From assembly GCA_027315345.1 (NCBI GenBank), contig DAHUYE010000036.1:28074-92073 (forward strand): 64,000 nucleotides of DNA, in the 5' to 3' direction. Made by a program: the position numbers and the translations under genes. The notes below the pieces were generated by a model that saw nothing but the letters and a program-made list of their open reading frames with translations, did not search any database and had not been told where the DNA came from. Source of the DNA: Actinomycetota bacterium (GTDB lineage: Bacteria; Actinomycetota; Acidimicrobiia; Acidimicrobiales; JAJPHE01). Positions 42,221 through 50,736 of the stretch are shown one piece after another. Position 1 is the stretch's first letter. The number at the start of each line of letters is the position of its first letter.

Positions 42221-43024
42221 TTACGGCTCCGCCTCGTCCGGGGCCTTGGCCAGTTCGGCCAGCAGGCCGTAGTGGTCGCTGGCCTGGACCCCGGTCAGGG
42301 CCCGGTTGGCCACCACCTCGGCCCGGCGGATCCAGGCCCGGGGCCCGGGCCGCCAGCCCAGGAAGATGTAGTCGATGCGCCGGTCGGGCTCCCGGGCGGC
42401 CACGGCCAGCGGGTTGCGGTTGTCCCACGTCCAGCCCGGCCCCCCGCCTCCGGCCAGGCCCCAGGCGTCCTGGAAGTAGGCGCTGTCTCCCCCCAGGGCG
42501 GCCAGCCCGCACAGGTAGCGGATCTCGTTGGACTCCGGGTCGGCGTTCATGTCCCCGGCCAGGATGGGCGGCACGCCGGCCGGGTCGGCCCGGGCCCGGA
42601 CGAAGTCCATGAGGGCCCGCACCTGGGCCTCCCGGATGGCGCCGTCGTCCATGCGCCAGGACAGGTGGGTGCAGAAGAAATCCAGGCCGTGGCTGCGGAC
42701 GTGGAGGGCCACCCGCTCGATGTCCCCCGGCAGGGACGAAGGCGGGAGGTCGGCCACCGCCGTGGAATCGATCGGCCAGCGGGACAGGACGGCGTTGCCG
42801 AACCGGCGGTCCCGCCAGGGCACCCCGGCAAAGGCGACGTGGAACTCCCGGGCGGCCCGCGCCGCCAGGTACTCGGCCTGGTTGCGCCCGTCGGCGTTCT
42901 CCACCACCTCCTGGAAGGCGACCAGGTCGGGGTCGAGCAGGTCCAGCCAGGCCACGATCTCGTCCCGCCGCTCCCGCCAGGGGCCGGACAGGTTCCACAG
43001 ATTGAGGGTGAGGACCCGGGCCAG
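42221..43024 (-). CDS. endonuclease/exonuclease/phosphatase family protein, probable CTG start
   Basis: A 267-residue EEP-fold protein if it starts at CTG 43024. That start keeps the family's first motif (VLTLNLWN, metal-binding Asn), which begins 3 residues in. The first canonical start, GTG 42955, removes this motif. No ATG, GTG or TTG exists between a TAG stop further upstream and 42955. Other motifs are FQEVVENADG, CTHLSWRMD, LAGDMNADPES, RRIDYIFLGW and ASDHYGLLAEL. It may be a phosphodiesterase. Confidence 0.8.
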   Translation of the reverse strand: MARVLTLNLWNLSGPWRERRDEIVAWLDLLDPDLVAFQEVVENADGRNQAEYLAARAAREFHVAFAGVPWRDRRFGNAVLSRWPIDSTAVADLPPSSLPGDIERVALHVRSHGLDFFCTHLSWRMDDGAIREAQVRALMDFVRARADPAGVPPILAGDMNADPESNEIRYLCGLAALGGDSAYFQDAWGLAGGGGPGWTWDNRNPLAVAAREPDRRIDYIFLGWRPGPRAWIRRAEVVANRALTGVQASDHYGLLAELAKAPDEAEP

Positions 43025-43072
43025 GGGCGTGTCGATACCGGCGAAGCTATCCCCGCCCTAGCATCCGCCGCC

Positions 43073-43816
43073 GTGAAAGGGATCATCCTGGCCGGCGGAA
43101 CCGGGAGCCGGCTCTACCCGGTGACCCTCATCACCAACAAGCACCTGTTACCGATCTACGACCGGCCCATGGTCACCTACGCCATCGAGGCCCTGGTCCA
43201 GGCCGGGGTGGAGGAGATGATGGTGGTGACCGGCGGCACCCACGCCGGGGAGTTCCTCCGACTGCTCGGTAACGGTCACGCCTGGGGTATCGACCGGCTC
43301 TCCTACGCCTATCAGGAGAAGGCCGGAGGCATCGCCGAGGCGCTGGGACTGGCCGAACGCTTTGCGGGCGGGGACTCGGTCTGCGTGTTCCTGGCCGACA
43401 ACATCGTCGAGCGCGGCATCGCTGCCTCGGTGCGCGCCTTCGAGGCGTCCCCGGAGGGGGCCCGGATCGTCCTCTCCCCGGTCAGTGAGCCCGAGCACCT
43501 CCGCCACCTCGGTGTGCCCGAGCTCAGCGACGGCCGGGTCGTCCGCATCGTGGAGAAGCCCGAGGTCCCGCCCAGCAGCTACGCCGTGACCGGCATCTAC
43601 TTCTACGACTCGAGTGTCTTCGAGATCATCAAGACCCTGGTGCCGTCGGCCCGGGGGGAACTCGAGATCACCGACGTCAACAACGCCTACGTCGAGGCCG
43701 GCCGGATGGCCTATGACGTTCTCGAGGGTTACTGGGGCGACGCCGGGGAGTCGATCGACGCCTATTACGCCGTCAACGACTTCGTCCGCCGCCACGGCGC
43801 CAACCAGCTCGGCTGA
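43073..43816 (+). CDS. sugar-1-phosphate nucleotidyltransferase (RmlA-like)
   Basis: A 247-residue enzyme from GTG 43073. The N-terminal GIILAGGTGSRLYPVTLITNKHLLPIYDRPM is the nucleotide/Mg signature, and LADNIVER, VSEPEHLRHLGVPEL and GDAGESIDAYY follow. It resembles glucose-1-phosphate thymidylyltransferases, which start dTDP-sugar synthesis. No rml genes are near, so the product sugar is unknown. Divergent from the EEP gene. Confidence 0.88.
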   Translation: MKGIILAGGTGSRLYPVTLITNKHLLPIYDRPMVTYAIEALVQAGVEEMMVVTGGTHAGEFLRLLGNGHAWGIDRLSYAYQEKAGGIAEALGLAERFAGGDSVCVFLADNIVERGIAASVRAFEASPEGARIVLSPVSEPEHLRHLGVPELSDGRVVRIVEKPEVPPSSYAVTGIYFYDSSVFEIIKTLVPSARGELEITDVNNAYVEAGRMAYDVLEGYWGDAGESIDAYYAVNDFVRRHGANQLG

Positions 43817-43824
43817 GGCACTCG

Positions 43825-43868
43825 AAGGACCGACTCTTCCGGCCGGCGGGGGAGATTGAGTCGGCCTT
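43825..43868 (+). terminator. terminator-like hairpin after nucleotidyltransferase
   Basis: AAGG-A-CCGACTC pairs with GAGTCGG-CCTT across a GC-rich loop (CCGACTC at 43830-43836, GAGTCGG at 43858-43864), starting 9 bases after the stop. It has no T-run. Confidence 0.45.
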
Positions 43869-43930
43869 CTCCGGGGAACGGTTGTCGGTAAGGGAGGCAT
43901 GACCGCCTCGGACTGAACCAGGAGAGTGCC

Positions 43931-44251
43931 ATGGGTATAGGTGTGAGCATCGTGTTGTTGGCGGTGGGAGCCGTCCTGGCCTTTGGTGTGCACGTCTACA
44001 ACAGCGGCTTCGACATCAATACCGTCGGAGTGGTTCTGATGGTCATCGGAGCTATCGGCCTGCTGGTCGCCCTGGCCGTCATGGGCTTCGGCGGCGGATG
44101 GGGCGGCGGCGTCTATCGCCGGCGCACCACTTACGTCAACAACGCCGTCCCGGTCACCCCGGTCGTCACTCGTCCCGTCGTTTCCACCCCGGTCGTCCCG
44201 GCCGCTCCCCGCCGGGTGGTCCGGGAGACCTACGTCGACGACGTCGTCTGA
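43931..44251 (+). CDS. small membrane protein, DUF6458-like
   Basis: A 106-residue protein with ATG after accaggaga. Two transmembrane helices (IVLLAVGAVLAFGVHV and VVLMVIGAIGLLVALAVMG) are followed by a GGGWGGG turn and a Thr/Val/Pro tail. The pattern resembles small actinobacterial DUF6458 proteins. Its last 22 bases overlap the 3' end of convergent mftF. Function unknown. Confidence 0.75.
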   Translation: MGIGVSIVLLAVGAVLAFGVHVYNSGFDINTVGVVLMVIGAIGLLVALAVMGFGGGWGGGVYRRRTTYVNNAVPVTPVVTRPVVSTPVVPAAPRRVVRETYVDDVV

Positions 44252-45708
44252 CGGGTCAGGCGGGGCAGCAGGGCCCCGAAGCGGCGGGCTGACAGGGCCG
44301 CCGACCACAGGCCGGCGCCGTAGGCGGCGTCATCGGCCAGCACCAGACCCAGCCAACGCCGGCGGGTGACATGGCCCGGCCGGCTGCGGCGGGCGCCGGC
44401 CGCCGCCGCCATCACGGTCACCAGCGCCACCCGGCGCCCGGGCCGGGTGACTGAGGCGATCAGCAGCAGAGGCCACCACTCCCGGCGCAGGGCGGAGAGG
44501 ATCCGCCCCCCGGCCCAGAGTTGGCTTCGGCCACCGAGGCGGACGGCCTCGGTCACGGGATGGTCCAACCCCGACAGGCGGGAGACGAGGAGGGTGGTGG
44601 TGCCGGCGCCCACTCCGATCCCCGCCAGCAGGCCGGCGGTTGAACCCGAGACGAGTAGTAATGCCCCGGCCAGGCCGGTCCAGCCCGATAGCCGGACCGG
44701 GGCCACCGCTCCCGGGTGACGCCGGTCCAGGGCGACCGCCGAGCCGCCGTAGCGGAAGCGCTGAGCCATCCATGACCTCAGGTCGCCCCGGGCGTCGTGG
44801 GTGACGGTCGCCCCGGGGGCGTAGCGGATCGACCAGCCCGCCTCGCCCAGGCGCCAGACCAGGTCGACGTCTTCTCCCACCTGGAGGGAATCATCGAAGC
44901 CGCCGGCCGCTTCCAGGGCGGTGCGCCGGGCCAGAAGGGCGGCGGCGGGGACGAACGGGACGGGGCTGCCAGGATGCACCGGCGCCGGGGCCGGCCCCCG
45001 GTCCAGGGAACCTCGGGCGGACTCGTAGGCCGCCAGCCAACCCGGGGCGCGACCTCGGGCGGTCCGCACCCGGGGCGCGGCCAGGGCCACGGACGGGTCC
45101 TCGAACAGCCGGGCCAGAGGTTCAAGCCAGTAGGCCCCGTCCGGACAGCGGCAGTCGTCATCCAGAAAGGCCACCAGCTCGCCCCGGGCTTGGCGCCAGC
45201 CCCGGTTGCGAGCCGCCCCGGGACCCAGGGAGCGCTCCTGGCGGAGTAGGCGGGCCCCGAAGCGCGATGCCACCGCCGCCACCGCGGCGGCGTTGGCGGA
45301 GCCGTCGTCGACCACGATCACCTCGTCCGGGACGGGCCAACCGCGGCCGGGGCAGCGGGGCCCGTCGAAGCCGACCCCCAGTGCGGTGTTGAGGAGCCGG
45401 GTCAGGGCGGCGGGACGGTCCCGGGTGGGCACGACCAGGCTGACCGACGGATGGTGCGGCGCATCTGGCCCCGGCCGGGGGGCCGGATGGGCCATACCGG
45501 CGTCGACCAGGCGGGCGGCCAGCCGCCGGGACTGGCGCCCGTCGCCCACCGCGTGCCCGCCGGCCCAGCTGTCGACCGCCTCGGCCCCGGCCGGGCTGAG
45601 CCGCAGAACCCGGACCGGGTAGCCGCCGATGAGGACCCGTCCCCCGTCGGTCCGGCGCAGGGCCCGGTCGAGGGTGAGACCCCAGTGGGCCGGCAGGTCG
45701 GACTTCAC
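44230..45708 (-). CDS. mftF: mycofactocin system glycosyltransferase
   Basis: A 492-residue GT2 enzyme that glycosylates mycofactocin. After an N-terminal 90-residue region typical of MftF (WGLTLDRALRRTDGGRVLIGG) comes the GT-A core: SLVVPTRDRPAAL, EVIVVDDGSAN, VAFLDDDCRCPDGAYW and GEDVDLVWRLGEAG. C-terminal hydrophobic segments (GLAGALLLVSGSTAGLLAGIG) suggest membrane association. It is 3.4 kb away from the other mft genes. Its ATG overlaps the VWA gene stop. Confidence 0.88.
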   Translation of the reverse strand: MKSDLPAHWGLTLDRALRRTDGGRVLIGGYPVRVLRLSPAGAEAVDSWAGGHAVGDGRQSRRLAARLVDAGMAHPAPRPGPDAPHHPSVSLVVPTRDRPAALTRLLNTALGVGFDGPRCPGRGWPVPDEVIVVDDGSANAAAVAAVASRFGARLLRQERSLGPGAARNRGWRQARGELVAFLDDDCRCPDGAYWLEPLARLFEDPSVALAAPRVRTARGRAPGWLAAYESARGSLDRGPAPAPVHPGSPVPFVPAAALLARRTALEAAGGFDDSLQVGEDVDLVWRLGEAGWSIRYAPGATVTHDARGDLRSWMAQRFRYGGSAVALDRRHPGAVAPVRLSGWTGLAGALLLVSGSTAGLLAGIGVGAGTTTLLVSRLSGLDHPVTEAVRLGGRSQLWAGGRILSALRREWWPLLLIASVTRPGRRVALVTVMAAAAGARRSRPGHVTRRRWLGLVLADDAAYGAGLWSAALSARRFGALLPRLTRQTTSST

Positions 45709-46652
45709 CCGCCGATGAGGCCGGCCAGGGCCGACGGCACCGTGGACGGGCCCCCGAGTTCGACGGCCCGGCCCCCGGCGGCGCGGGCCAGGGCGGCGGC
45801 CTCCCGGGAGTCCCCGGCCGGGGCCAGGACCAGCAGCCGCTCCAGAGCCCGGGCCGCCCCCACCGGGTCGGCCCCGGCCGTGGGCCGGCCGTCGGATAGG
45901 AGCAGCACCAGGCGATCCTTGGAGGTCGAGCGGTCGAGCTGGGCCCGGGCCACGGTCAGGGCCAGGTCCAGGTTGGTGGTGCCGTGACCCCTCAGACAGA
46001 GAAGATCGTCCACCACCGCTTCGACCGGGCGAATCTCGTCCTGGGCCTTGACCACCACGGCCTCATCGGCGAAGGCCACCACGCTGTAGTCATCCGGTGC
46101 CCTCCACGCCACCGCCGCCGCCGCCAAGGCGGCGCTGGCCAGCCGCTGCCCGCCCATGGACCCGCTGCGGTCGATCAGCAGGCAGATGGCGGTGGCCGGC
46201 CGGGCCCAGCGCCGGGCCTGCATCGACTCGAGGTCCACGGGGCGATCGGCCAGGCGGGCGCCGATGATCTCTTCCAGGCTGGAGTCGATGTCCAGGTCGC
46301 CTCCTTCGGCCCAGCGGGCGGCCTGCATGCGGCCCACACCGGCGGCCCGGGGCGGGCCGGCCCGGCCGACCCGGACCAGGACCCGCCCGGCCAGTTGCCG
46401 GGCCAGTTCACGTAGCCGGGCGTCGGTGGCCCCGGCCAACTCGGCCAGCAACCCGAGGGCGGCGTCGGGGTCCTCGGACAGGGCCTCATCGAAGGCGTCC
46501 CCGTCCAGCTCGCCCGGCCGGGGCGAGAGCTGGGAGAAGCGGGCCTTCCGGGCCAGCTCCCGGCGCGACGTCGTCCGGCGCCGCTCCTCGCTGACGCTGT
46601 CCCGGGCGTCGGCGCCTTCGTGAACCCGGTGCGGCCCCGCCGACGGCCTCAG
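45705..46652 (-). CDS. VWA domain (CoxE-like) protein, probable CTG start
   Basis: About 315 residues if it starts at CTG 46652, which overlaps the MoxR stop as CTGA. There is no ATG, GTG or TTG between an upstream in-frame TGA and TTG 46451. The intervening 67 codons have normal GC-rich third positions and encode SVSEERRRRTTSRRELARK. The VWA domain has the MIDAS motif ICLLIDRSGSMGGQRL and LVLLLSDGRPTAG. MoxR/VWA pairs act as chaperones that assemble metalloenzymes (by family). Confidence 0.78.
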   Translation of the reverse strand: MRPSAGPHRVHEGADARDSVSEERRRTTSRRELARKARFSQLSPRPGELDGDAFDEALSEDPDAALGLLAELAGATDARLRELARQLAGRVLVRVGRAGPPRAAGVGRMQAARWAEGGDLDIDSSLEEIIGARLADRPVDLESMQARRWARPATAICLLIDRSGSMGGQRLASAALAAAAVAWRAPDDYSVVAFADEAVVVKAQDEIRPVEAVVDDLLCLRGHGTTNLDLALTVARAQLDRSTSKDRLVLLLSDGRPTAGADPVGAARALERLLVLAPAGDSREAAALARAAGGRAVELGGPSTVPSALAGLIGG

Positions 46653-46664
46653 GCCGGCGGGGCC
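46633..46664 (-). other. strong hairpin at MoxR/VWA junction
   Basis: GGCCCCGCC (46633-46641) pairs with GGCGGGGCC (46656-46664) with an inner CGGCC/GGCCG stem; the loop is only three bases. On the minus strand the MoxR stop and the presumed VWA CTG start lie in or next to the loop. On the plus strand it is followed by TTCGCTTTT, like a terminator, but no plus-strand gene ends here. Confidence 0.55.
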
Positions 46665-47629
46665 TTCGCTTTTCCCCCGCCCGGCCCCGGCCCGTCCTCC
46701 CCTGCCTCTTCCTCCGCCTCACCGTCCTCGGGGGCGTGCTCGGACCATCCTCCGTCCCGGGCCCGCCCGAAGACCTGTTCCCACAGCTCGGTCACGATCT
46801 GCTCGGCGGTGCGGGCAGAGCCTTCATGGATGCGGATGCGACCGGACAGGGCGGCCAGCGCCGCGTCCAGGCCGACCTGGGGATCGATCCGGCGCCGGCC
46901 CCGTAACTCGGCCAGGGCGGCGGCCACCATCACCGTGTCCAGGGCCCCCCGCACCGAGGACCCGACCCGGATGTCGGGATGGCGCCGGGTGAGCCGGACC
47001 AGGTCCACGACCTTGGCCATCCATTCCGGGGGGGCGCTGACCGGCTCGACCCCGCGCCGGACGATCTCCACCTCGTCCTCGGCCTCCTGGTAGCCCATGA
47101 GGATCCGGCAGGTCCGGTCGTAGATGGCCGAGGAGATGCGGGCCGTGCCGACGGCGTCGAAGGGGTTCATGGCCGCCACCAGACGGAAGCCCTTGGCGGC
47201 GGTGATCCGGCCCAGCCGGGGCACGTTCAGCTCCGCTTCCGACATCACCGTGATCAGGACGTTGAGGGTCTCCTCCGGGACCCGGTTGATCTCCTCGACG
47301 TAGAGAAGCGAACCCTGGCGCATGGCCAGAGCCAGGGGACCTTCCACGAATACGTCCGGGGAGTAGCCCTCGGCCATGACCCGGCTGGGGTCGTGGTGGC
47401 CGACCAGGCGGGCCGGGGTCAGCTCGGCATTGCCCTCCACCAGCTCGAAGTCCAACCCCGCCCCTTCGGCCAGGGCCCGCAGCAGGGTCGACTTGCCCGT
47501 CCCGGGCGGGCCTTCCAGAAGAACGTGGCGCCCGGCGGCCAGGGCGGCCACGAGCACCTCGGTCTCCCGGCGGCGACCGACCACCAGGCGGTCGAGAGTG
47601 GCGGGGAGGGTGCGGTCGGTGAAGGTCAT
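46649..47629 (-). CDS. MoxR-type AAA+ ATPase
   Basis: About 326 residues from ATG 47629 (MTFTDRTLPATLDRLVVG); an ATG at 47665 is an alternative. Walker A LLEGPPGTGKSTLL, Walker B LLYVEEINRVPEETLN, sensor 1 FRLVAAMNPFDAVGTARIS and the Arg finger region YDRTCRI define a MoxR-like ATPase. The C-terminus is acidic then Gly/Lys-rich. It acts with the downstream VWA protein to activate or assemble an enzyme (by family). Confidence 0.88.
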   Translation of the reverse strand: MTFTDRTLPATLDRLVVGRRRETEVLVAALAAGRHVLLEGPPGTGKSTLLRALAEGAGLDFELVEGNAELTPARLVGHHDPSRVMAEGYSPDVFVEGPLALAMRQGSLLYVEEINRVPEETLNVLITVMSEAELNVPRLGRITAAKGFRLVAAMNPFDAVGTARISSAIYDRTCRILMGYQEAEDEVEIVRRGVEPVSAPPEWMAKVVDLVRLTRRHPDIRVGSSVRGALDTVMVAAALAELRGRRRIDPQVGLDAALAALSGRIRIHEGSARTAEQIVTELWEQVFGRARDGGWSEHAPEDGEAEEEAGEDGPGPGGGKAKAPPA

Positions 47630-47678
47630 TTCGCCGTCATCCTGACAGCCCGGGGGCCGGGTCATCCCGGCCGGCCAC

Positions 47679-48113
47679 CTACTCGGGGGAGTTGAGGTAG
47701 GCCTCCGTCAGCCAGCCCAGGATCCGGTCGTCCAGATCCTCCGGGCCGCGCAGGTTGACCCAGTGGTAGTGGTTGGCGCCGTAGGCAGCGACCTTTCTGG
47801 TTATGAGACGGTGGGACTCGGCCCGGGACAGCGAGAACGACAGCGTCTCCCAGCGGGTCATCGGTCTCAGCTCGGCAAAGCTCCGGGCCCGCTTCAGGAA
47901 GATCCCCACCGACACCGGCTCGACATGCACCGGGCCCACCGTGTCCATGTGGGCCATGACGGCCTCGAAAATGGGCTTCTCCCAGGCCGGGCCGGTGGAG
48001 AAGTACTCCTCCAGGCTCATGGCCGGGGCGCACTCGTGGCCCTGGTTGACCCGGGCGAACTGCCGGTCACACTGGGGACAGCGCCAGGCCGGCACGGGCG
48101 CCAAGGTAGCCAT
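47679..48113 (-). CDS. DUF5655 domain protein
   Basis: A 144-residue protein from ATG 48113; an ATG at 48137 is the alternative. An N-terminal finger CPQCDRQFARVNQGHEC is followed by the DUF5655 core (WEKPIFEAVMAHMDTVGPVHVEP, FAELRPMTRWETLSF, NHYHWVNLRGPEDLDD). It is probably a nucleic-acid or ligand-binding domain; no enzyme function known. It ends 49 bases before the MoxR gene. Confidence 0.82.
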   Translation of the reverse strand: MATLAPVPAWRCPQCDRQFARVNQGHECAPAMSLEEYFSTGPAWEKPIFEAVMAHMDTVGPVHVEPVSVGIFLKRARSFAELRPMTRWETLSFSLSRAESHRLITRKVAAYGANHYHWVNLRGPEDLDDRILGWLTEAYLNSPE

Positions 48114-48181
48114 CCCGCCCCCGGGCGGCGGGTCCATCCGCCCGGAGCGGAGCGCCAGCTGTTTGGATCCGGGCCGGGCTT

Positions 48182-48796
48182 ATGACGCTGAACCTGGATG
48201 ATCTCGGGGGCGAACCGTTCGGCACGGTCCTGGCCGATCCACCCTGGAGATTCCTCAACCGGACCGGAAAGGTGGCGCCCGAGCACCGGCGCCTCTCCCG
48301 CTACGACACCATGGGCTGGAAGGAGATAGCCGCCCTCCCCGTGGCCGACCTCATGGCGGCCCAGTCGCACTGCTACCTCTGGGTCCCCAACGCCTTGGTA
48401 GCCGAGGGCCTCTCGGTGCTCGAGGCCTGGGGCTTCACCTACAAGGCCATGGTGGTGTGGGCCAAGCGACGGAGGGACGGGGGCCCGGACCCCCGCGGCG
48501 TGGGCTTCTACTTCCGCAACGTGACCGAGCCCATCCTCTTCGGGGTGCGGGGCCATCTCCGCACCGGGCCGGCCGGCCGGCGGCAGGTGAACATGATCGA
48601 ATCCCGCAAGCGGGAGCACTCCCGAAAGCCCGAGGAGCAGTACGCCCTCATCGAGTCCTGTTCCCCCGGGCCCTACCTGGAGCTCTTCGCCCGCTACGCC
48701 CGGCTGGGTTGGACGGCGTGGGGCCATGAAGCCGACGACGCCGTGGTCCCGAGGGGCCGGCGCTACTCGCTCTACGGCGGGCCGGACGTCGAATAG
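48182..48796 (+). CDS. MT-A70 family adenine-N6 methyltransferase
   Basis: A 204-residue methyltransferase. GTVLADPPWRFLN contains the catalytic DPPW; YLWVPNALVAEGLSVLEAWGF and HSRKPEEQYALIE, SPGPYLELFAR complete the SAM-binding order of the MT-A70 group. Substrate is adenine in DNA or RNA. No restriction enzyme is adjacent, so it is orphan or an RNA enzyme (IME4-like). It is followed by a gap without genes. Confidence 0.87.
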   Translation: MTLNLDDLGGEPFGTVLADPPWRFLNRTGKVAPEHRRLSRYDTMGWKEIAALPVADLMAAQSHCYLWVPNALVAEGLSVLEAWGFTYKAMVVWAKRRRDGGPDPRGVGFYFRNVTEPILFGVRGHLRTGPAGRRQVNMIESRKREHSRKPEEQYALIESCSPGPYLELFARYARLGWTAWGHEADDAVVPRGRRYSLYGGPDVE

Positions 48797-49108
48797 CCCC
48801 GCCGGCTGCCTCGGGGCCATTGCAGGGCTCTCCTTCATTGTCCGCAGCTGCGGACTCAGCCCTAGCCGGGTCTACCAGTGGATGGAACTTGAACCGTCGT
48901 CCGATTTTTTATTTCAGAATGGTTACGGAACGAACATCCGTTCACCACCAGTCGACAAAAGGCGAGATTTGGGGGCGTGTCTTCAAGTTGCATCCCCCAT
49001 TCCGCGCCACTCAAGGTGACCCTGACGCCGTATCCCCGGCCCCTGGCTCACTCACGGTGGCGGATCGACAGAGATCGGCAGAGAGGGGGAGGGTGCCGAG
49101 GCAGAGCG
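48797..49108. other. 312-base gap with palindrome and AT-rich patch
   Basis: No coding region is supported here. It holds the perfect 16-base palindrome GTCCGCAGCTGCGGAC (48840-48855), an AT-rich patch (48901-48925) unusual for this genome, and an SOS-like site (48931-48944). The MT-A70 gene ends before it and the SDR gene ends after it, so it is a 3'-3' intergenic region. Confidence 0.6.
48931..48944. promoter_or_regulatory. weak SOS-like site without an obvious target
   Basis: CGAACATCCGTTCA has GAAC-N4-GTTC as in LexA boxes but one arm base differs. Both flanking genes end here, so no start codon is nearby and the match may be chance. Confidence 0.3.
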
Positions 49109-49897
49109 CTATTGGGCCGCCGACATGCCGGCGTCGGCCGGCAGGACGGCCCCGGTCAGAGCCGAGCTGGCTGGGCTGAGGAGCCAGCGCACCACGGCGG
49201 CAACCTCCTCGGGGGCCAGGAGGCGGCCCATGGGATGGTGGACGCTGAACTCGTCCTGGTGGGCCAGTCCGTAGATGTCGGCGCTGGCCTGGAGCATGGC
49301 CGTGGCCGTCGACCCCGGGGCCACCACGTTGGCGGTCACCCCCAGAGGTCCGAGCTCGGCGGCCATGGAGCGGACCAGCCCGATGACCCCGTGCTTGGAC
49401 GCCGAGTAGGCGGCCAGCAGCGGCATCCCGGTCATGCCCGCCACCGAGGAGACGGCCACGAAGCGACCCCTCCTCGGTTCCGGTCTCGCCAGCATGGCCG
49501 GCACCGCCGCCCGGGCCAGCCTCCATACCCCGGCCAGGTTGACTCCCATCAACACGTCCCAGGTCTCGTCCCGCGTCTCCCAGCCGGGCCGGGCTCCGGC
49601 CATGACCCCGGCGGCGGCCACGGCCGCGTCCAGCCCACCGTGGGTCTCGACGGCGGCGGCCACGGCCGCGTCCATGTCCGTCTGGTTGCGGACGTCCCCG
49701 ACCACAGCCAGGGCGCCGCAGTCCGCCGCCACCTGGTCCAGCTCGGGGCGGGTGGCCAGCGGATAGGGCAGGTCCGGCTCATCTCGGCAGATGTCGACCA
49801 GGACCAGCTTCCAGCCGTCGGCGGCCAGGCCCCGGGCCACCGCCGCCCCGATGCCCCGGGCGGCACCGGTCACCACCGCCGTACGGGCACCCGTCAT
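49109..49897 (-). CDS. mycofactocin-coupled SDR oxidoreductase
   Basis: A 262-residue short-chain dehydrogenase from ATG 49897, overlapping the mftE stop. It has the Rossmann motif TAVVTGAARGIGAAVARGL, a long insertion after VLVDICRDEPDLPYPLATR typical of mycofactocin-coupled SDRs, AVSSVAGMTG and the active site Tyr-x3-Lys in YSASKHGVIGLV. By family it binds NAD tightly and passes electrons to mycofactocin during alcohol oxidation. Confidence 0.88.
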   Translation of the reverse strand: MTGARTAVVTGAARGIGAAVARGLAADGWKLVLVDICRDEPDLPYPLATRPELDQVAADCGALAVVGDVRNQTDMDAAVAAAVETHGGLDAAVAAAGVMAGARPGWETRDETWDVLMGVNLAGVWRLARAAVPAMLARPEPRRGRFVAVSSVAGMTGMPLLAAYSASKHGVIGLVRSMAAELGPLGVTANVVAPGSTATAMLQASADIYGLAHQDEFSVHHPMGRLLAPEEVAAVVRWLLSPASSALTGAVLPADAGMSAAQ

Positions 49898-50643
49898 CGG
49901 GCCAGCCCTTCGGGGGACGGCCGGGCCGCCGAGTCTGCCCACTGGCCGACCCGGCCGGCCAGGTCATCGGCCAGGGCCGCCAGCCATCGGCGTCCGAGCT
50001 CGGCGCCGGCGCCGCTCGGGTCTCCCAGGACGCCATCGGCGGATACCCCTCCCACGCCGTGGCGGAGGAGGCGGGGCATGAGATCGGCCAGGGGAGCCAC
50101 CACCCGGCCGGCATCGGGGGCAGGGGCGCCCACCGACTCGGGACGTATCGCCAGCATGATCGAGGTCTCCACCACGCCGGCATGGTGGTCCCCCGACAGC
50201 TGGGCGGTCATATCCGGGCTGACCTCGGCCAGCACGGCGGGGGGCGGGGACCAGGCCATCACCCTGCGCCCTTCGGCGGTCAGGCGTACCAGCGCCCGCC
50301 GGAGCGGGACGGCGTTGCCACCGTGGCCCGACACCAGCACGGTTCCGGCGAAGTGATCGGCCGAGCGCACCAGTTCCACCACCACCGACTCCAGTGCCTC
50401 GGCTCCCAGGGACAGAGTTCCGGGAAAGCCCTGGTGCTCACCGCTGGCCCCGTACGGCAGCGGGGGAGCCAGGACGGCGTCGGAGCGAGCTGCCACCAGG
50501 CGGGTGGCCAGTTCGGTGGCGATGACGGTGTCGGTGTCGACGGGAAGATGGGGACCGTGCTGCTCGGTGGCCCCCAGCGGCACGACCAGGAACAGCCCGT
50601 CGGTGACCTCGGGCCAGCTCAACCGGCCCAGGTCCCGATTCAC
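49894..50643 (-). CDS. mftE: mycofactocin system creatininase-family peptidase
   Basis: A 249-residue protein. Creatininase motifs: VVPLGATEQHGPHLPVDTDTVIA (Glu/His/Asp metal ligands), PPLPYGASGEHQGFPGT and VLVSGHGGNAVPLRRAL. MftE removes the bulk of the MftA peptide, releasing the C-terminal Val-Tyr-derived core. It is divergent from mftD (93 bases) and upstream of the SDR gene. Confidence 0.9.
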   Translation of the reverse strand: MNRDLGRLSWPEVTDGLFLVVPLGATEQHGPHLPVDTDTVIATELATRLVAARSDAVLAPPLPYGASGEHQGFPGTLSLGAEALESVVVELVRSADHFAGTVLVSGHGGNAVPLRRALVRLTAEGRRVMAWSPPPAVLAEVSPDMTAQLSGDHHAGVVETSIMLAIRPESVGAPAPDAGRVVAPLADLMPRLLRHGVGGVSADGVLGDPSGAGAELGRRWLAALADDLAGRVGQWADSAARPSPEGLAR

Positions 50644-50736
50644 CCGCCACCGCGGCGGCGGGTCACCTTGAGCAGGCCAGCACGGACCGGGTCACATTCC
50701 CACTGTGCCATCCCGGGCCCGTATCCTGGGCCGCCC

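Noticed and set aside
41540..43072. Long plus-strand frame before the nucleotidyltransferase
   Set aside because: It is the antisense shadow of the glutathione peroxidase and EEP genes; the real gene begins at GTG 43073.
48977..50356. Long plus-strand frame across the SDR/mftE genes
   Set aside because: It is antisense to two clear genes and has no recognisable domain.
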